The notes under the pieces are model-generated. The model was not told the DNA's origin. It saw nothing but the letters and a program-made list of their open reading frames with translations, and made no database searches. From the NCBI RefSeq assembly GCF_009796285.1, contig NZ_CP047020.1:2480001-2544000 (forward strand): 64,000 nucleotides of DNA, written 5' to 3'. This document shows, piece after piece, positions 1-9,243 of this stretch. The position numbers and the translations under genes were made by a program. Source of the DNA: Streptomyces broussonetiae (GTDB lineage: Bacteria > Actinomycetota > Actinomycetes > Streptomycetales > Streptomycetaceae). Position 1 is the stretch's first letter. Each line of letters begins with the position of its first letter.

Positions 1-3000
1 GCCGTCGTCCAGCGTGGAGAAGATGACCCGCTTGCCGGAGCGGATCGGCGGGGTCTGGGTGGCCGCCTTGGCGCCCGCGACCAGCACGGTCTCCCCGTGC
101 CGTACCTCACGCAGCCGGCGCGCGGAGACCACGCCCAGTTCCTCGAGGAACTCCCGGTGGTCGTCCATCAGATTGCGCGAGGCGTCCATGGACAGCACGC
201 CCAGCTCGGCGCTGAGCCGCTCGGCCGAGGTGAGGTCGGGCAGCCCGGCCGGAGCGGTCTCGCGTCCGCCCGTCAACGGAAGCTGGCCCCCGCCGCCGCT
301 CCGGGCGCCCCGGTGCAGCTCGGTCAAGTGCAGTTGCAGGTCACGCCGGTTGGCGCCGAAGGAATCCAACGCACCCACCTGGGCGAGCCGTTGGGCAAGC
401 GGCCGGCTCGGCCGGGCCCGCTCCCAGAAGTCGAGCAGCGAGGCATACGGCTGCCCGTCCTCGATCCTCTTCGCCTCGGCCTCGCTGATGCCGTGCACAT
501 CGGACAGGGCAAGCCGCAGCCCCCACCCATCCGAATCAGACACCAGTTCGATCCGATGGGCTACCCCGGACACGTTCACGTCCAACGGCAGGATCGGCAC
601 CCCGCGCCGCCGCGCATCGGCCAGCAGCAGCCGCTTGGGATACATCCCCGGGTCATGCGTGAGCAGCCCGGCGTAGAAGGCGGCCGGATGATGGGCCTTC
701 AGCCAGGCCGACTGATAGGTCGGCACGGCGAAGGCGACGGCATGCGCCTTGCAGAACCCGTACGACCCGAAGGCCTCCACGATCTCCCAGGTCCGCCGGA
801 TCGTCTCCGCCCCGTATCCCCGGGTCGCGGCCTGCTGCGCGAACCACACCCTGATCCGCCCCTGCGACTCCGGATCCGACAGCCCCCGCCGCACCCGGTC
901 GGCCTCGCCCCGCCCGCACCCGGTCATGATGGCGACGATGTCGATGATCTGCTCATGGAAGACGACGACGCCGTACGTCCCCTTCAACGGCCCTTCCAGA
1001 TCCGGATGGGGATAGCGCACCGGCGCCCGCCCGTGCCGCGCCTCGATGAACGGCCGTACCATGTCGGCGGCGACGGGCCCGGGCCGGAACAGCGAGATGT
1101 CCACGACGAGATCATGAAAGGTGCTCGGCTGCAGCCGCCCCACCAGATCCCGCTGGCCGGGCGACTCGATCTGGAAGCACCCCAGCGTCTCGGCCGAACG
1201 AATCAACCGGTACGTCTGCGGATCCCCCGCCGGCACCGCATCCAGATCGATCCGCTCGCCGGTCGCCCGTGCCACCTCGGCGACGGCGTGCGCCATGGCC
1301 GACTGCATCCGCACCCCCAGCACATCGAGCTTGAGCAGCCCGAGGTCCTCCACGTCCTCCTTGTCGAACTGCGACATCGGCAGTCCCTCGCCGCTGGTCG
1401 GGACCACCGGCGTACGGGCAAGAAGCGAGGCGTCGGACAACAGCACCCCGCACGGATGCATGGCGACCCCGCGCGGCAGGGCGTCCAGCGCCTCGACCAA
1501 GTCCCACAGCCGCCCGAACCGCTCCTTCTCCCCTGCCAGTTGCCGCAGCTCGGGCAGTTCCTCCAGGGCGGCTCGCGCATCCCGGGCCCGAATGTGCGGA
1601 AAGGACTTGGCGACCCGGTCGATCTCGGCCGGATCCATCGACAGGGCGGCACCCGCGTCCCGGATGGCATGCCGCACCCGATAGGTCTCCGGCATGGCAA
1701 CGGTGGCAACCCGCTCCTCGCCGAACCGCCCGATGATCGCCCGGTACACCTCGATCCGCCGGGCGGACTCCACATCGATGTCGATGTCGGGCAGCACCAC
1801 ACGCTCCCTGGACAGGAAGCGCTCCATCAGCAGCCCGTGCTCGACGGGATCGGCATGCGCGATCCCCAGCAGATGGTTGACGAGAGATCCGGCCCCCGAC
1901 CCTCGGGCGGCCACCCGGATCCCCATCTTCCGTACGTCATCGACGACTTGGGAAACCGTCAGGAAATAGGAGGCGAACCCGTGATGGTCGATGATGTCCA
2001 GCTCCTGGTGCATCCGCTCCCAGTACGCACGCCGCCCGCCGTACCCGAGCCGCACCATCCCCGCCACGGCCCGTGAGGCAAGGGCCCGCTGAGCGGTCCG
2101 CCGTCCGGCACCCACGAGATGGGCCTCGGGAAAATGAACCGTCCCGATGCCGAGATCGTCCTCGGGGTCGACCAGGCACTCGGCGGCGGTCTCCACGGTC
2201 TGCTCCAGCAGCCGATGAGCGGTGTCCCGCCGATACCCGGCGGCCTCCACCACTCGCTCGGCGGCCCGCAGCATGTCCCCCGCGCCCTTGAGCCAGGCTT
2301 CCCCGGAGTCCAGGCCCTTCCTCGGATCGATCGGAACAAGCCGCCGGGCGGCATCCAGCACATCGGCGACGGGCCCCAGCCCGGGATCGGCGTACCGAAC
2401 GGCATTGGTCAGCACCGGCCGCACCCCCTGCTCGGCGGCGAAGCCGACCGTCCGGGCGGCAAGCCGCAAAGAACCGTCCCCCGTCCCCGCACACCCATGC
2501 CAGACAGCCTCCAGCCGCAGGGCGTCCCCATGGATCTCACGCCAGGGAACAAGCAGCCTGGCGGCCCGGTCGGGACGCCCCGCGGCAAGAGCCCGCCCCA
2601 CGTCGGACCCGGGTCCGAGCAGCGCCACGAGTCCGTCCCCGTGGTTGTCGTGCCAGGTCAGCAGCGGCGCAGCGGCCGTCCCCGCATGCGCAGCGGTGAC
2701 GAGCCGGCACAGCTCACCCCATCCCCGGGCACCGTCACGCGCAAGAAAGGTCACACGGGGGGCCGCCTCATCGACAAAGGCCCCGCCCCGCACCGGCGCC
2801 CGCCGGCGCTCCCGCAGCGGGGCGTCGGCCTCCTGCACGGCGAGATTCACCCCGAAGACCGGACGCACCCCCACCCGCGCACAGGCCTTGGCGAAGCGCA
2901 CCGCCCCCGCGACGGTGTCACGATCCGTGAGGGCAAGCACATCCATGCCCCGCTCCGAGGCGCGCTCGGCCAGCCGCTCCGGATGGGATGCCCCATACCT

Positions 3001-3045
3001 CAGGGAGAACCCGGAGACGGTGTGCAGATGCGCGAAGCCCGGCAC
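1..3045 (-). CDS. dnaE2: DNA polymerase III alpha subunit, DnaE2-type (3' end outside window)
   Basis: Replicative-type C-family DNA polymerase, probably the damage-inducible translesion copy. The reading frame runs leftward off the window, so 1015 codons are visible and the C-terminus is missing. An N-terminal PHP domain begins with HLHTVSGFS. The palm carries PDIDID (residues 419-424) and LLKLDVLG, whose Asp is residue 574; these supply the metal-binding acidic residues of the family. The fingers region with YGFCKAHAVAFA is present. The GTG at 3045 follows GGGAGG by five bases; a GTG two codons upstream is possible. The two LexA-like boxes just upstream and the sequence type favour DnaE2 over the main replicase, but imuA'/imuB partners are not in view. 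Confidence 0.88.
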   Translation of the reverse strand, partial: MPGFAHLHTVSGFSLRYGASHPERLAERASERGMDVLALTDRDTVAGAVRFAKACARVGVRPVFGVNLAVQEADAPLRERRRAPVRGGAFVDEAAPRVTFLARDGARGWGELCRLVTAAHAGTAAAPLLTWHDNHGDGLVALLGPGSDVGRALAAGRPDRAARLLVPWREIHGDALRLEAVWHGCAGTGDGSLRLAARTVGFAAEQGVRPVLTNAVRYADPGLGPVADVLDAARRLVPIDPRKGLDSGEAWLKGAGDMLRAAERVVEAAGYRRDTAHRLLEQTVETAAECLVDPEDDLGIGTVHFPEAHLVGAGRRTAQRALASRAVAGMVRLGYGGRRAYWERMHQELDIIDHHGFASYFLTVSQVVDDVRKMGIRVAARGSGAGSLVNHLLGIAHADPVEHGLLMERFLSRERVVLPDIDIDVESARRIEVYRAIIGRFGEERVATVAMPETYRVRHAIRDAGAALSMDPAEIDRVAKSFPHIRARDARAALEELPELRQLAGEKERFGRLWDLVEALDALPRGVAMHPCGVLLSDASLLARTPVVPTSGEGLPMSQFDKEDVEDLGLLKLDVLGVRMQSAMAHAVAEVARATGERIDLDAVPAGDPQTYRLIRSAETLGCFQIESPGQRDLVGRLQPSTFHDLVVDISLFRPGPVAADMVRPFIEARHGRAPVRYPHPDLEGPLKGTYGVVVFHEQIIDIVAIMTGCGRGEADRVRRGLSDPESQGRIRVWFAQQAATRGYGAETIRRTWEIVEAFGSYGFCKAHAVAFAVPTYQSAWLKAHHPAAFYAGLLTHDPGMYPKRLLLADARRRGVPILPLDVNVSGVAHRIELVSDSDGWGLRLALSDVHGISEAEAKRIEDGQPYASLLDFWERARPSRPLAQRLAQVGALDSFGANRRDLQLHLTELHRGARSGGGGQLPLTGGRETAPAGLPDLTSAERLSAELGVLSMDASRNLMDDHREFLEELGVVSARRLREVRHGETVLVAGAKAATQTPPIRSGKRVIFSTLDDG

Positions 3046-3060
3046 ACGCACCTCCCGCAC

Positions 3061-3120
3061 TCGAACATCAGTTCCCTACTTCCACCCCCACCATACCTCC
3101 ATTCCCGAACATCTGTACGA
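3061..3120 (-). promoter_or_regulatory. two LexA/SOS-like operators upstream of dnaE2
   Basis: Two copies of a sequence close to the actinobacterial SOS box TCGAAC-N4-GTTCGA lie 44 bp apart. TCGAACATCAGTTCCC is at 3061-3076 and CCGAACATCTGTACGA at 3105-3120. Each matches 10 of the 12 defined positions. They sit 16-75 bp upstream of the dnaE2 start, where a repressor would be expected. DnaE2 is known to be LexA-controlled in mycobacteria. That these sites bind LexA here is inferred. Confidence 0.6.
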
Positions 3121-3266
3121 CATCCATTCGGTCGCCCCTCACCTGCGCAAACACCCGCCCGTCGACGGCGCCCCTGCCCCTGGAAGCTCGGGCCCGGGCG
3201 GGCATCGTGATCACGCGAAACCCCGCCCCCGCACACGCGAGGACGGGGCCGGCGCCACGGAGAAAC

Positions 3267-4349
3267 TCAGCCGATCTGCGCCCCGGTGGCGGACAGCGCG
3301 GCGGTGACGGGCTGGAAGAACGTCTCCCCGCCGGAGGTGCAGTCACCACTGCCACCGGAGGTCAGCCCGATGGCGTCGCTCCCGGAGAACAGCGACCCGC
3401 CGCTGTCACCGGGCTCGGCGCACACATCGGTCTGGATGAGCCCGCTGACGGTCCCCTCCTGGTAGTTCACGGTGGCGTTCAGCCCGGTGACCGTCCCGTC
3501 GTGCACATGGGTGGTCGACCCGCTGCGGGTCACCTTCATCCCCACAGTCGCCTCCGCGGCCCCGGTGATCTTCTGCGTGGACCCGTCGTAGAGGTCGACC
3601 TCGCTCGGATGATCCGCATCCGCCGTGTACTTCACGAGCCCGAAGTCGGTGCCCGGGAAGTGCGACTCGGCGTTCTGCCCGATCTCCTTGCCGCTGGAGT
3701 CCGACCAGGTGGAGATGGCCGAGGTGCAGTGCCCTGCGGTCAGGAAGTACGGCTGTCCGCCCTTGACCACGTTGAAGCCGAGCGAGCAGCGCCCGCCCGA
3801 GCCGCTGATCGCGTCACCGCCGGCGATGAAGGGCTTGAACTCCCCCTTCGACCGCGTCAGCTCCGCCCTGCCGCCGAGCCCCTGCACGACCTTGCCCAGC
3901 TTGGCCCACTCGGCGCGGGAGACGGTCCTGTCGGCGGTGACGACGACCTTGTTGCTGACGGGGTCGGTCGCCCACGACGTCCCGGCGATGGTCGCGTCCT
4001 TCTTGAGCGTGGAACGCGCGCCGTCGAGCTGGGCGAGCGAGTGGGCGACGAGTCTCGCCCTGGCGCCGGCCGCCTCGACGGTCCGGGCAGCACTCCGATC
4101 GAGCACGTTGACGACAAGGCTCCTGGCCCGAGCGTCGTAGTAGCTGCCTGCCGCGCCGGAGCCGAGCCGGCTCAGCAGCGTAGAGGCGAGATTTCCAGCC
4201 GCCGGAGCGGACAGGACCCGCGCCTGCGGAGCGGACTTCACCGGCTCGCTGGCGTTCGCATTCTGCAAGGTGAGACCCGCGACGATCAGTGCGGCGATGC
4301 CCGCGCCGGCCACGGCGGCCCGTCGCCCGGATATGCGTCGGTGCTTCAA
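3267..4349 (-). CDS. Secreted trypsin-like serine protease, streptogrisin family (S1)
   Basis: Exported chymotrypsin-fold protease with an N-terminal propeptide, 360 residues from a TTG start. The TTG is chosen because AGGAGG lies seven bases upstream; a longer in-frame extension has no ribosome site. Residues 1-34 form a signal peptide ending near ANAS, about 35-174 a pro-region, and the mature enzyme should begin near Ile175 (IAGGDAIS). The catalytic triad is visible as His207 (TAGHC), Asp235 (GTDFGL) and Ser316 (GDSGGS), with paired cysteines at RCS/GHC and DVC/GDC. The mature part has about 186 residues, like streptogrisin A/B. The pro-region is longer than in the next gene. Substrate preference cannot be read directly. 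Confidence 0.92.
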   Translation of the reverse strand: MKHRRISGRRAAVAGAGIAALIVAGLTLQNANASEPVKSAPQARVLSAPAAGNLASTLLSRLGSGAAGSYYDARARSLVVNVLDRSAARTVEAAGARARLVAHSLAQLDGARSTLKKDATIAGTSWATDPVSNKVVVTADRTVSRAEWAKLGKVVQGLGGRAELTRSKGEFKPFIAGGDAISGSGGRCSLGFNVVKGGQPYFLTAGHCTSAISTWSDSSGKEIGQNAESHFPGTDFGLVKYTADADHPSEVDLYDGSTQKITGAAEATVGMKVTRSGSTTHVHDGTVTGLNATVNYQEGTVSGLIQTDVCAEPGDSGGSLFSGSDAIGLTSGGSGDCTSGGETFFQPVTAALSATGAQIG

Positions 4350-4672
4350 CTCACGTCCTCCTGTGGGGGGATGGCCCGCGCGTCGTGGGGACTCGACGGG
4401 CCGGAAGGCTGGTTGACGAGCGCCCACTCTTCCCAAGGTCACAGGGAGTACACAAGGTTGACTTCAGGACGCGCGCAGAGAGGGCTTGCGCACCCCCACA
4501 CTCTTGACCGACCACGGTCACGCCTGGAAATTCACATTGCAAACACCAGGTGCACGCGGCCCACGCCGGAGCGTGACGACAACCGCTGGCCGAAACCAGA
4601 CGCAACGCGCCGTACGAAGCCCCCGCACGCACGAGGCGTACGGGGGCCCGGGAAAACCGACATCCGAAACCG
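4350..4672. other. intergenic region between the two protease genes
   Basis: No credible gene. It holds the ribosome site and presumably the promoter of the left protease, and the terminator hairpin of the right protease at 4619-4647. The centre (about 4430-4560) is less GC-rich than its surroundings, as promoter DNA usually is here. Confidence 0.5.
4619..4647 (-). terminator. terminator hairpin after the second protease gene
   Basis: GCCCCCGCACGC and GCGTACGGGGGC form a 12-bp stem with one mismatch around a five-base loop, 25 bp past the stop codon at 4673. There is no T-run, which is common in Streptomyces. Confidence 0.55.
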
Positions 4673-5572
4673 CTACGGCAGCGTCACCCCGTAGTAGCTC
4701 AACGCCTCGGTGACCGGCTGGAAGAACGTCGTACCACCGGAGGTGCAGTCGCCACTGCCACCGGAGGTCAGCCCGTACGCCACGGACCCGCCGTACAGCG
4801 GACCACCGCTGTCGCCGCCCTCGGCGCAGACCGTGGTCTGGATCAGCCCGGAGACGATGTCCCCGCTGCCGTAGTTGACGGTGGCGTTCAGCGCCGTGAC
4901 CCGCCCGCTGTGCGTACCGGTGGTGGAACCGCGCCGGTAGACGGTCGTCCCCACGGACGGTGTGGCCGCGCTCGTGATGGACTGACTGCCCACCGAACTC
5001 GGGTGCGCGATCGAGGAGTTGGTGTACCGCACCAGCGCGAAGTCATTGCCCGGGAAGCTGTAGCCGACGTTGGTGCCGAGCACCGTGCTGTGACCGGAGT
5101 TGCTGTACCAGGTGGAGGCCACCTGACCGCAGTGACCGGCGGTGAGGAAGTAGTAGGTGCTGCCGCTGTGCACGTTGAAGCCGAGCGAGCAGCGGTACTG
5201 GCCGCCGTAGATGGCGTCACCGCCGCTGATCAGCTTGTTGAACTTGCCCGGCGTGTGCTTGATGGTGAGCGCGCCCGCCTCGGCACCGGCCTGCCGCTTG
5301 ATCCTGGCGATCCCGGCCTGGGACACGGTGCTGTCGGCGGTGACCACGACACGCCCGGTCTTGCTGTCCACCGCCCAGGCGGTACCGGGTACGTCGGCCT
5401 GCCGGACGGAGTCGCTCGCCTTGGTGAGCTGGGTCGCGCTGAACGTGTGGGCGTCGCTCGCGTTCGCGGTGGGGGCGGCGAACGCAGCCGCGGCGAGGAA
5501 GCCGGTGGCCACGGCGATCAGCCGGGTCCGTCTGACAGTGCCGCTGCGGGGAGTGGTGCGCTTGATCCTCAC
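4673..5572 (-). CDS. Secreted serine protease, streptogrisin B-like (S1)
   Basis: Secreted chymotrypsin-fold endopeptidase precursor of 299 residues, the known length of the streptogrisin B precursor. The GTG at 5572 is preceded by GGAGGG. Residues 1-39 are a signal peptide (ending TANAS), about 40-114 the propeptide, and the mature enzyme starts at Ile115 ([10 protein letters not shown]), giving 185 residues. The triad is His147 (TAGHC), Asp177 (GNDFAL) and Ser255 (GDSGGP). It is a paralogue of the gene to its left with a shorter propeptide. The leader upstream of GTG has no ribosome site, so the longer frame is rejected. Probable role: nutrient protein degradation in the medium. Confidence 0.93.
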   Translation of the reverse strand: MRIKRTTPRSGTVRRTRLIAVATGFLAAAAFAAPTANASDAHTFSATQLTKASDSVRQADVPGTAWAVDSKTGRVVVTADSTVSQAGIARIKRQAGAEAGALTIKHTPGKFNKLISGGDAIYGGQYRCSLGFNVHSGSTYYFLTAGHCGQVASTWYSNSGHSTVLGTNVGYSFPGNDFALVRYTNSSIAHPSSVGSQSITSAATPSVGTTVYRRGSTTGTHSGRVTALNATVNYGSGDIVSGLIQTTVCAEGGDSGGPLYGGSVAYGLTSGGSGDCTSGGTTFFQPVTEALSYYGVTLP

Positions 5573-5782
5573 GTTTCGTTCCCTCCAAGGGAAGTCGGGG
5601 GCCCGCGTGGGGTGGGGCCCGTGAGGCGCAGTCAGGGACGCGACCGGATCCCGTGCCACGCATGCCCCTGACAAGCGCTGAGGGGGAGTATTCGGCCGAA
5701 CGACCGGTTGCCACAAGAGTGCCTTTCGGCCGTCGGACTTTAGGTCGACTTGGAATCCCCTTTGCCCATCACTGCCCTGACG

Positions 5783-6562
5783 TCATCTCACCCCGCGCTC
5801 ACCCGCCTCGACGGCCAGGTCCAGCGTGTTGCCGGGCGGCGGGAAGGGGCAGATGAAGTGGTCGGCGAAGGCGCAGGGCGGAAGTTGGGCGTGGTTGAAG
5901 TCGACGGTCGTACGGCCCTCGCCGTCCGGCGCGGCCGGGTGCAGGAACCGGAACCGGAAGCTGGTGTCACCGCTGGTGGCGTCGGCGAACACCGCCCACA
6001 GCGCCCCGTCGCCCTGCCGCGCGACCTGAAGCGTCAGCTCGCGCCCGGCCAGGATGAAGGCGAGTTCACCGGCGAGGGCGAGCCCCCGCTCCCGCCCGTC
6101 GGCGTTGCCGACCCGCACGGTGCGCGTGCCGTCGTACGGTGTGAACCGCCCCGGCACCGACCAGCGCGGATCGTAGGGGGTGGCGTCGATGCCGCCGAAG
6201 GCGCGCCGGCCCGCGGACGCGGGATCGAAGATCCGCACTCCCCAGACCCCTTCACGGACCAGCACCACCAACCGCTTCCCACCGAACGCGACCCGGGACT
6301 CGGCCTGCGGCCCGAGGTCGGCGGCGAGGTGGACGCCACCGGAGAAGGGCCGGCCGTCCACGGTCAGCCCGTCGGCGCCGGTGGCGGTGAGCACAATCCC
6401 GTCGTCGTGCGCCACCCAGCTCCCGGGAATGTCCGGAAGTCGACCCTCCGGAAAGTCCTCGACCCAGTGTGTGGCGGTCAGCGCGAGCGGCCCGTAGGGC
6501 GCCGAGACGTCCTCCACGCGCCGCTCGTGCCACTGCTTCCACGCGTCGTGGGCGTCAGCCAT
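5783..6562 (-). CDS. DUF1684 family protein
   Basis: A 259-residue cytosolic protein of the DUF1684 family, whose biochemical role I do not know. Recognisable family features are an N-terminal segment beginning with DAWKQWHERR, a central GVWGVRIFDP and the C-terminal TTVDFNHAQLPPCAF. It has no signal peptide or membrane segment. The ATG at 6562 has AAGGGA upstream at suitable distance; an ATG three codons earlier abuts that site and is less likely. It lies 39 bp after the second monooxygenase gene on the same strand, so it is probably the last gene of the transporter/monooxygenase operon. Its link to that pathway is inferred only from position. Confidence 0.8.
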   Translation of the reverse strand: MADAHDAWKQWHERRVEDVSAPYGPLALTATHWVEDFPEGRLPDIPGSWVAHDDGIVLTATGADGLTVDGRPFSGGVHLAADLGPQAESRVAFGGKRLVVLVREGVWGVRIFDPASAGRRAFGGIDATPYDPRWSVPGRFTPYDGTRTVRVGNADGRERGLALAGELAFILAGRELTLQVARQGDGALWAVFADATSGDTSFRFRFLHPAAPDGEGRTTVDFNHAQLPPCAFADHFICPFPPPGNTLDLAVEAGERGVR

Positions 6563-6601
6563 ACCATCCATCCCTTTCGCCGGTCGGCAACCCGTCACTC
6601 A

Positions 6602-7405
6602 TCAAAAGACCCCTTCCGGGTGGGGTACCCCGAGATGCGAGCGAAGCGTGGTGCCCGCGTATTCCACACGGAACGCACCGCGTTCCTGGAGCAACGGCAC
6701 CACTCGGTCCACGAACTCCTCCACCTCATGGGCGGCGAGCACGTACCCGTCGACGGCTCCCTCGCGGACATAGGAGTGCAGAGCGTCGGCGACGGCCTCA
6801 GGGGTACCCACGAAAGACGCCTCACCGGCGGTGCCCCCGAGTCCCACGCTCACCCCGGCCAGGACCTTCAGTTCCTCGGGCGCGCGGCCGTACGCCACGA
6901 GCCGCCGCTTGACGTCGGCGTACCGGGCGCGGGACGCCGCCAGGGGCCGGTGCGGCACGACCATCACGTCGGCCGACGCCACCGCCGCCGCCAGGGCCCG
7001 CTCGCCCTCCCCGGCCCGGATCACCACGGGCCGCCCCTGCGGGCAGCGGGGCAGCCCGGCCCCGTCCGGCACCCCGGCAGCCGTCCAGGCCCCCTCCAGC
7101 CACCCCGCCCGGCCCGCGCTCAGGTGGTCCAGGGTGGCCAGCCTGCGGGCGAGTTCGTACGGCTCACCGCCCGTGCCGCCCACGGCTGCGGCCAGTCCCA
7201 CCCGGGCGGTGACCCCGGCGAGAGCGTTCAGCAGGGCGATCGGCTCCGGCCGGCCCACCGGGCCCGCGTCGAACAGCAGGAAGTCGAACAGCCCGCGCTC
7301 GGCGACACGGGCAAGGCGCTCGAAACCGGAGAAGTCGACGCCGGTGGTGTCGGCGGCGGCCGGTACCCGCACCGCCAGATGCACCTGCCGCCACCGTACG
7401 GTCAT
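6602..7405 (-). CDS. Shortened luciferase-like (LLM) flavin monooxygenase, NtaA/SnaA/DszA type
   Basis: Probable member of the flavin-dependent monooxygenases that use reduced FMN to oxidise organosulfur or chelator compounds. It has 267 residues, whereas NtaA/SnaA/DszA relatives usually have about 430-460. The barrel strand region (LFDFLLFDAG), the family GRAGW segment and the C-terminal signature ending in TTLRSHLGVP are present, so the loss is internal. The ATG overlaps the stop of the preceding monooxygenase gene in ATGA, implying coupled translation and perhaps a heteromeric enzyme. Whether the compact form still binds flavin is unknown. Confidence 0.72.
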   Translation of the reverse strand: MTVRWRQVHLAVRVPAAADTTGVDFSGFERLARVAERGLFDFLLFDAGPVGRPEPIALLNALAGVTARVGLAAAVGGTGGEPYELARRLATLDHLSAGRAGWLEGAWTAAGVPDGAGLPRCPQGRPVVIRAGEGERALAAAVASADVMVVPHRPLAASRARYADVKRRLVAYGRAPEELKVLAGVSVGLGGTAGEASFVGTPEAVADALHSYVREGAVDGYVLAAHEVEEFVDRVVPLLQERGAFRVEYAGTTLRSHLGVPHPEGVF

Positions 7406-8271
7406 GACGTTCCCCCGGTCACGGCGTACTGGTGGGCGGGCCGGGCCAGGCCGAGATGGTCGTGCAGGGTGCTGCCCGGATAGAAGGTGCGGAACAGGCC
7501 ACGGTGCTGAAGCAGTGCCACCGTGCCGTTGACGAGCCGCTCCAGGTCACGGCGCGGTTCGACGGGCACGAGATGGAAGCCGTCGGCGGCGCCGTCGGCG
7601 TGCCAGGCTGCGAGCAGCTCCGCGAGGTCGACCGGGCCACCCCGGTACAGCGGGCCCCGCGCGGTCGGCCGTGGCCCTCCCCCGCCGTGTCCGGGCTCGG
7701 CCGCGTACTCCCCGGCGCCGAGGTCGATCAGCAGGCTCGCCAGGACCCGCAGCGCATCCGGCCCGCGCCCCGACTCGGCCGCCCGCGCGCGCAGTTCGTC
7801 ACGGACCGCGGCGGCCCGCTCCGCGGTGACAGCGCGCACCAGAGCCACGTCCGCGTAGCGGGCGGCGACGGTACGGCCGTGTTCCTCGGTGGCGTCGACC
7901 ACGCGGACGGGATGGCCCTGCGGCGGTGCCCAGCCGTCCCACACCTCGGCGGACACGTCGATCCGCCAGCCGGCCCGGCCACGGCTGACCCAGTCCAGCG
8001 TCGCCATGGCCGCCCGCGCCCGGAAGGACTCGGTGGGGGTGGCGGTGACCGTCGGGACGAGGCCGAGCCGCCTGGTCGCGGGCGCCACCCGGCACAGCAC
8101 ATCGAGCGCGTCGGGCCCGAGCCGGCCGCAGCAGTCGTCCAACGTCACGAAGTCCAGCCCGCCGCGCTCGGCGAGCAGGGCCAGCTCGAGATAGGAGTCG
8201 GCGTCGAAGGAGCCCGCCTGGTCGATACCGGCGGCGAGATGCAGCAGCCCCCGGGCGTACCGCGCGCTCAC
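7402..8271 (-). CDS. Shortened luciferase-like (LLM) flavin monooxygenase, NtaA/SnaA/DszA type
   Basis: Second compact monooxygenase of the operon, about 289 residues from the GTG at 8271. It has the barrel start LLHLAAGIDQAGSF, the family GRAGW motif, and a C-terminus with FYPGSTLHDHLGL, but lacks much of the middle of a full NtaA/SnaA-type enzyme. The frame stays open to a GTG at 8430, 19 bp after the ATPase gene. That would add 53 residues, largely Arg-rich because of a tandem repeat, which do not look like protein of this family. I prefer 8271 (weak GGGG ribosome site) but the start is uncertain. It overlaps the next gene by four bases. Confidence 0.68.
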   Translation of the reverse strand: MSARYARGLLHLAAGIDQAGSFDADSYLELALLAERGGLDFVTLDDCCGRLGPDALDVLCRVAPATRRLGLVPTVTATPTESFRARAAMATLDWVSRGRAGWRIDVSAEVWDGWAPPQGHPVRVVDATEEHGRTVAARYADVALVRAVTAERAAAVRDELRARAAESGRGPDALRVLASLLIDLGAGEYAAEPGHGGGGPRPTARGPLYRGGPVDLAELLAAWHADGAADGFHLVPVEPRRDLERLVNGTVALLQHRGLFRTFYPGSTLHDHLGLARPAHQYAVTGGTS

Positions 8272-8365
8272 CGGACCCCGTCCCGCCACGACGGCGAGCA
8301 ACCACGACAACACGCCCCAGCGGCGCCGAGCACACCGCCGGCGAACCCGCCGTCGACGGACGCAC

Positions 8366-8410
8366 CGCATACGAGACCGCCGCATACGAGGCCGTCGCAT
8401 ACGAGACCGC
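8366..8410. repeat. three tandem 15-bp repeats before the first monooxygenase gene
   Basis: CGCATACGAGACCGC, CGCATACGAGGCCGT and CGCATACGAGACCGC follow one another exactly. They lie between the ATPase stop codon and the preferred start of the monooxygenase gene. If translated they give the repeated MRRSR/MRRPR stretch. Confidence 0.9.
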
Positions 8411-8449
8411 CGCGACCGGACCCACCGCACCTCACCACCGCGCCCACCC

Positions 8450-9211
8450 TCACAGCACCTTCGAGAGAAACGCCCGTGTCCGCTCGTGCCTCGGCCGGTC
8501 CAGCACCTCGCCCGGCGGCCCCTGTTCGACGATCCTTCCGTCGGCCATGAACACCACCGTGTCGGCGACCTCCCGCGCGAACGCGATCTCGTGCGTGACG
8601 ACGATCATCGTCGTGCCCCGGTCGGCCAAGTCCCGTATGACATCGAGGACTTCACCGACCAGCTCCGGATCGAGGGCCGAGGTCGGCTCGTCGAACAACA
8701 GCAGCTTGGGCTCCAGCGCGAGCGCCCGTGCGATGGCCACCCGTTGCTGCTGCCCGCCCGACAACTGCCGTGGATAGGCCTCGGCCCTGTCCCCCAGCCC
8801 GACCCGCTCCAGCAGCCGGCGCGCGTCCGCCGCCGCTTCCTTCCGGGGCCGTCTCAGCGCGGACACCGGGGCCTCGACGACGTTGTCGAGGACCGTGAGG
8901 TGGGGAAAGAGGTTGAAGTTCTGGAAGACGAACCCGATCCGGGTGCGCTGCCGGAGCACCTCGCGCTCGGGCAGCTCGTACAGCTTGTCCCCGGCGCGCC
9001 GGTATCCCAGCAGCGCGCCGTCCACGCTGATCTCGCCCCGGTCCACCTTCTCCAGGTGGTTGATGGTGCGCAGCAGCGTCGACTTGCCGGAGCCGGAGGG
9101 CCCGAGCACGACGGTGACCTCACCGGCGTGCACCGTCAGATCGATGCCTCTGAGGACGTCGAGCGAGCCGAAGCTCTTGTGCACGGACCGGATGTCGACC
9201 ATGACACTCAT
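8450..9211 (-). CDS. ABC transporter ATP-binding protein, polar amino acid type
   Basis: ATPase of an amino-acid-class importer (GlnQ/HisP/TcyN-like), 253 residues. Walker A is GPSGSGKST (about residue 37), the Q-loop is FVFQNFNLFPHLT, the signature is LSGGQQQR, Walker B is LLLFDEPTSALDPE and the switch His is in VTHE. The ATG at 9211 follows AAGGGA by eight bases. It lies 32 bp after the FAD-binding protein gene and works with the permease at 10998-11855 and the divergent lipoprotein at 12278-13216. The nearest described arrangement is the cystine/S-methylcysteine transporters linked to flavin monooxygenases (Bacillus tcyJKLMN type). The substrate is inferred. Confidence 0.93.
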   Translation of the reverse strand: MSVMVDIRSVHKSFGSLDVLRGIDLTVHAGEVTVVLGPSGSGKSTLLRTINHLEKVDRGEISVDGALLGYRRAGDKLYELPEREVLRQRTRIGFVFQNFNLFPHLTVLDNVVEAPVSALRRPRKEAAADARRLLERVGLGDRAEAYPRQLSGGQQQRVAIARALALEPKLLLFDEPTSALDPELVGEVLDVIRDLADRGTTMIVVTHEIAFAREVADTVVFMADGRIVEQGPPGEVLDRPRHERTRAFLSKVL

Positions 9212-9243
9212 AGACGATTCCCTTACTGGTCTCGGAAGTCGGG

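Noticed and set aside
97..2076. 659-codon plus-strand frame
   Set aside because: It is antisense to dnaE2, whose translation shows clear polymerase motifs. The plus frame has no recognisable domain and arises from GC bias.
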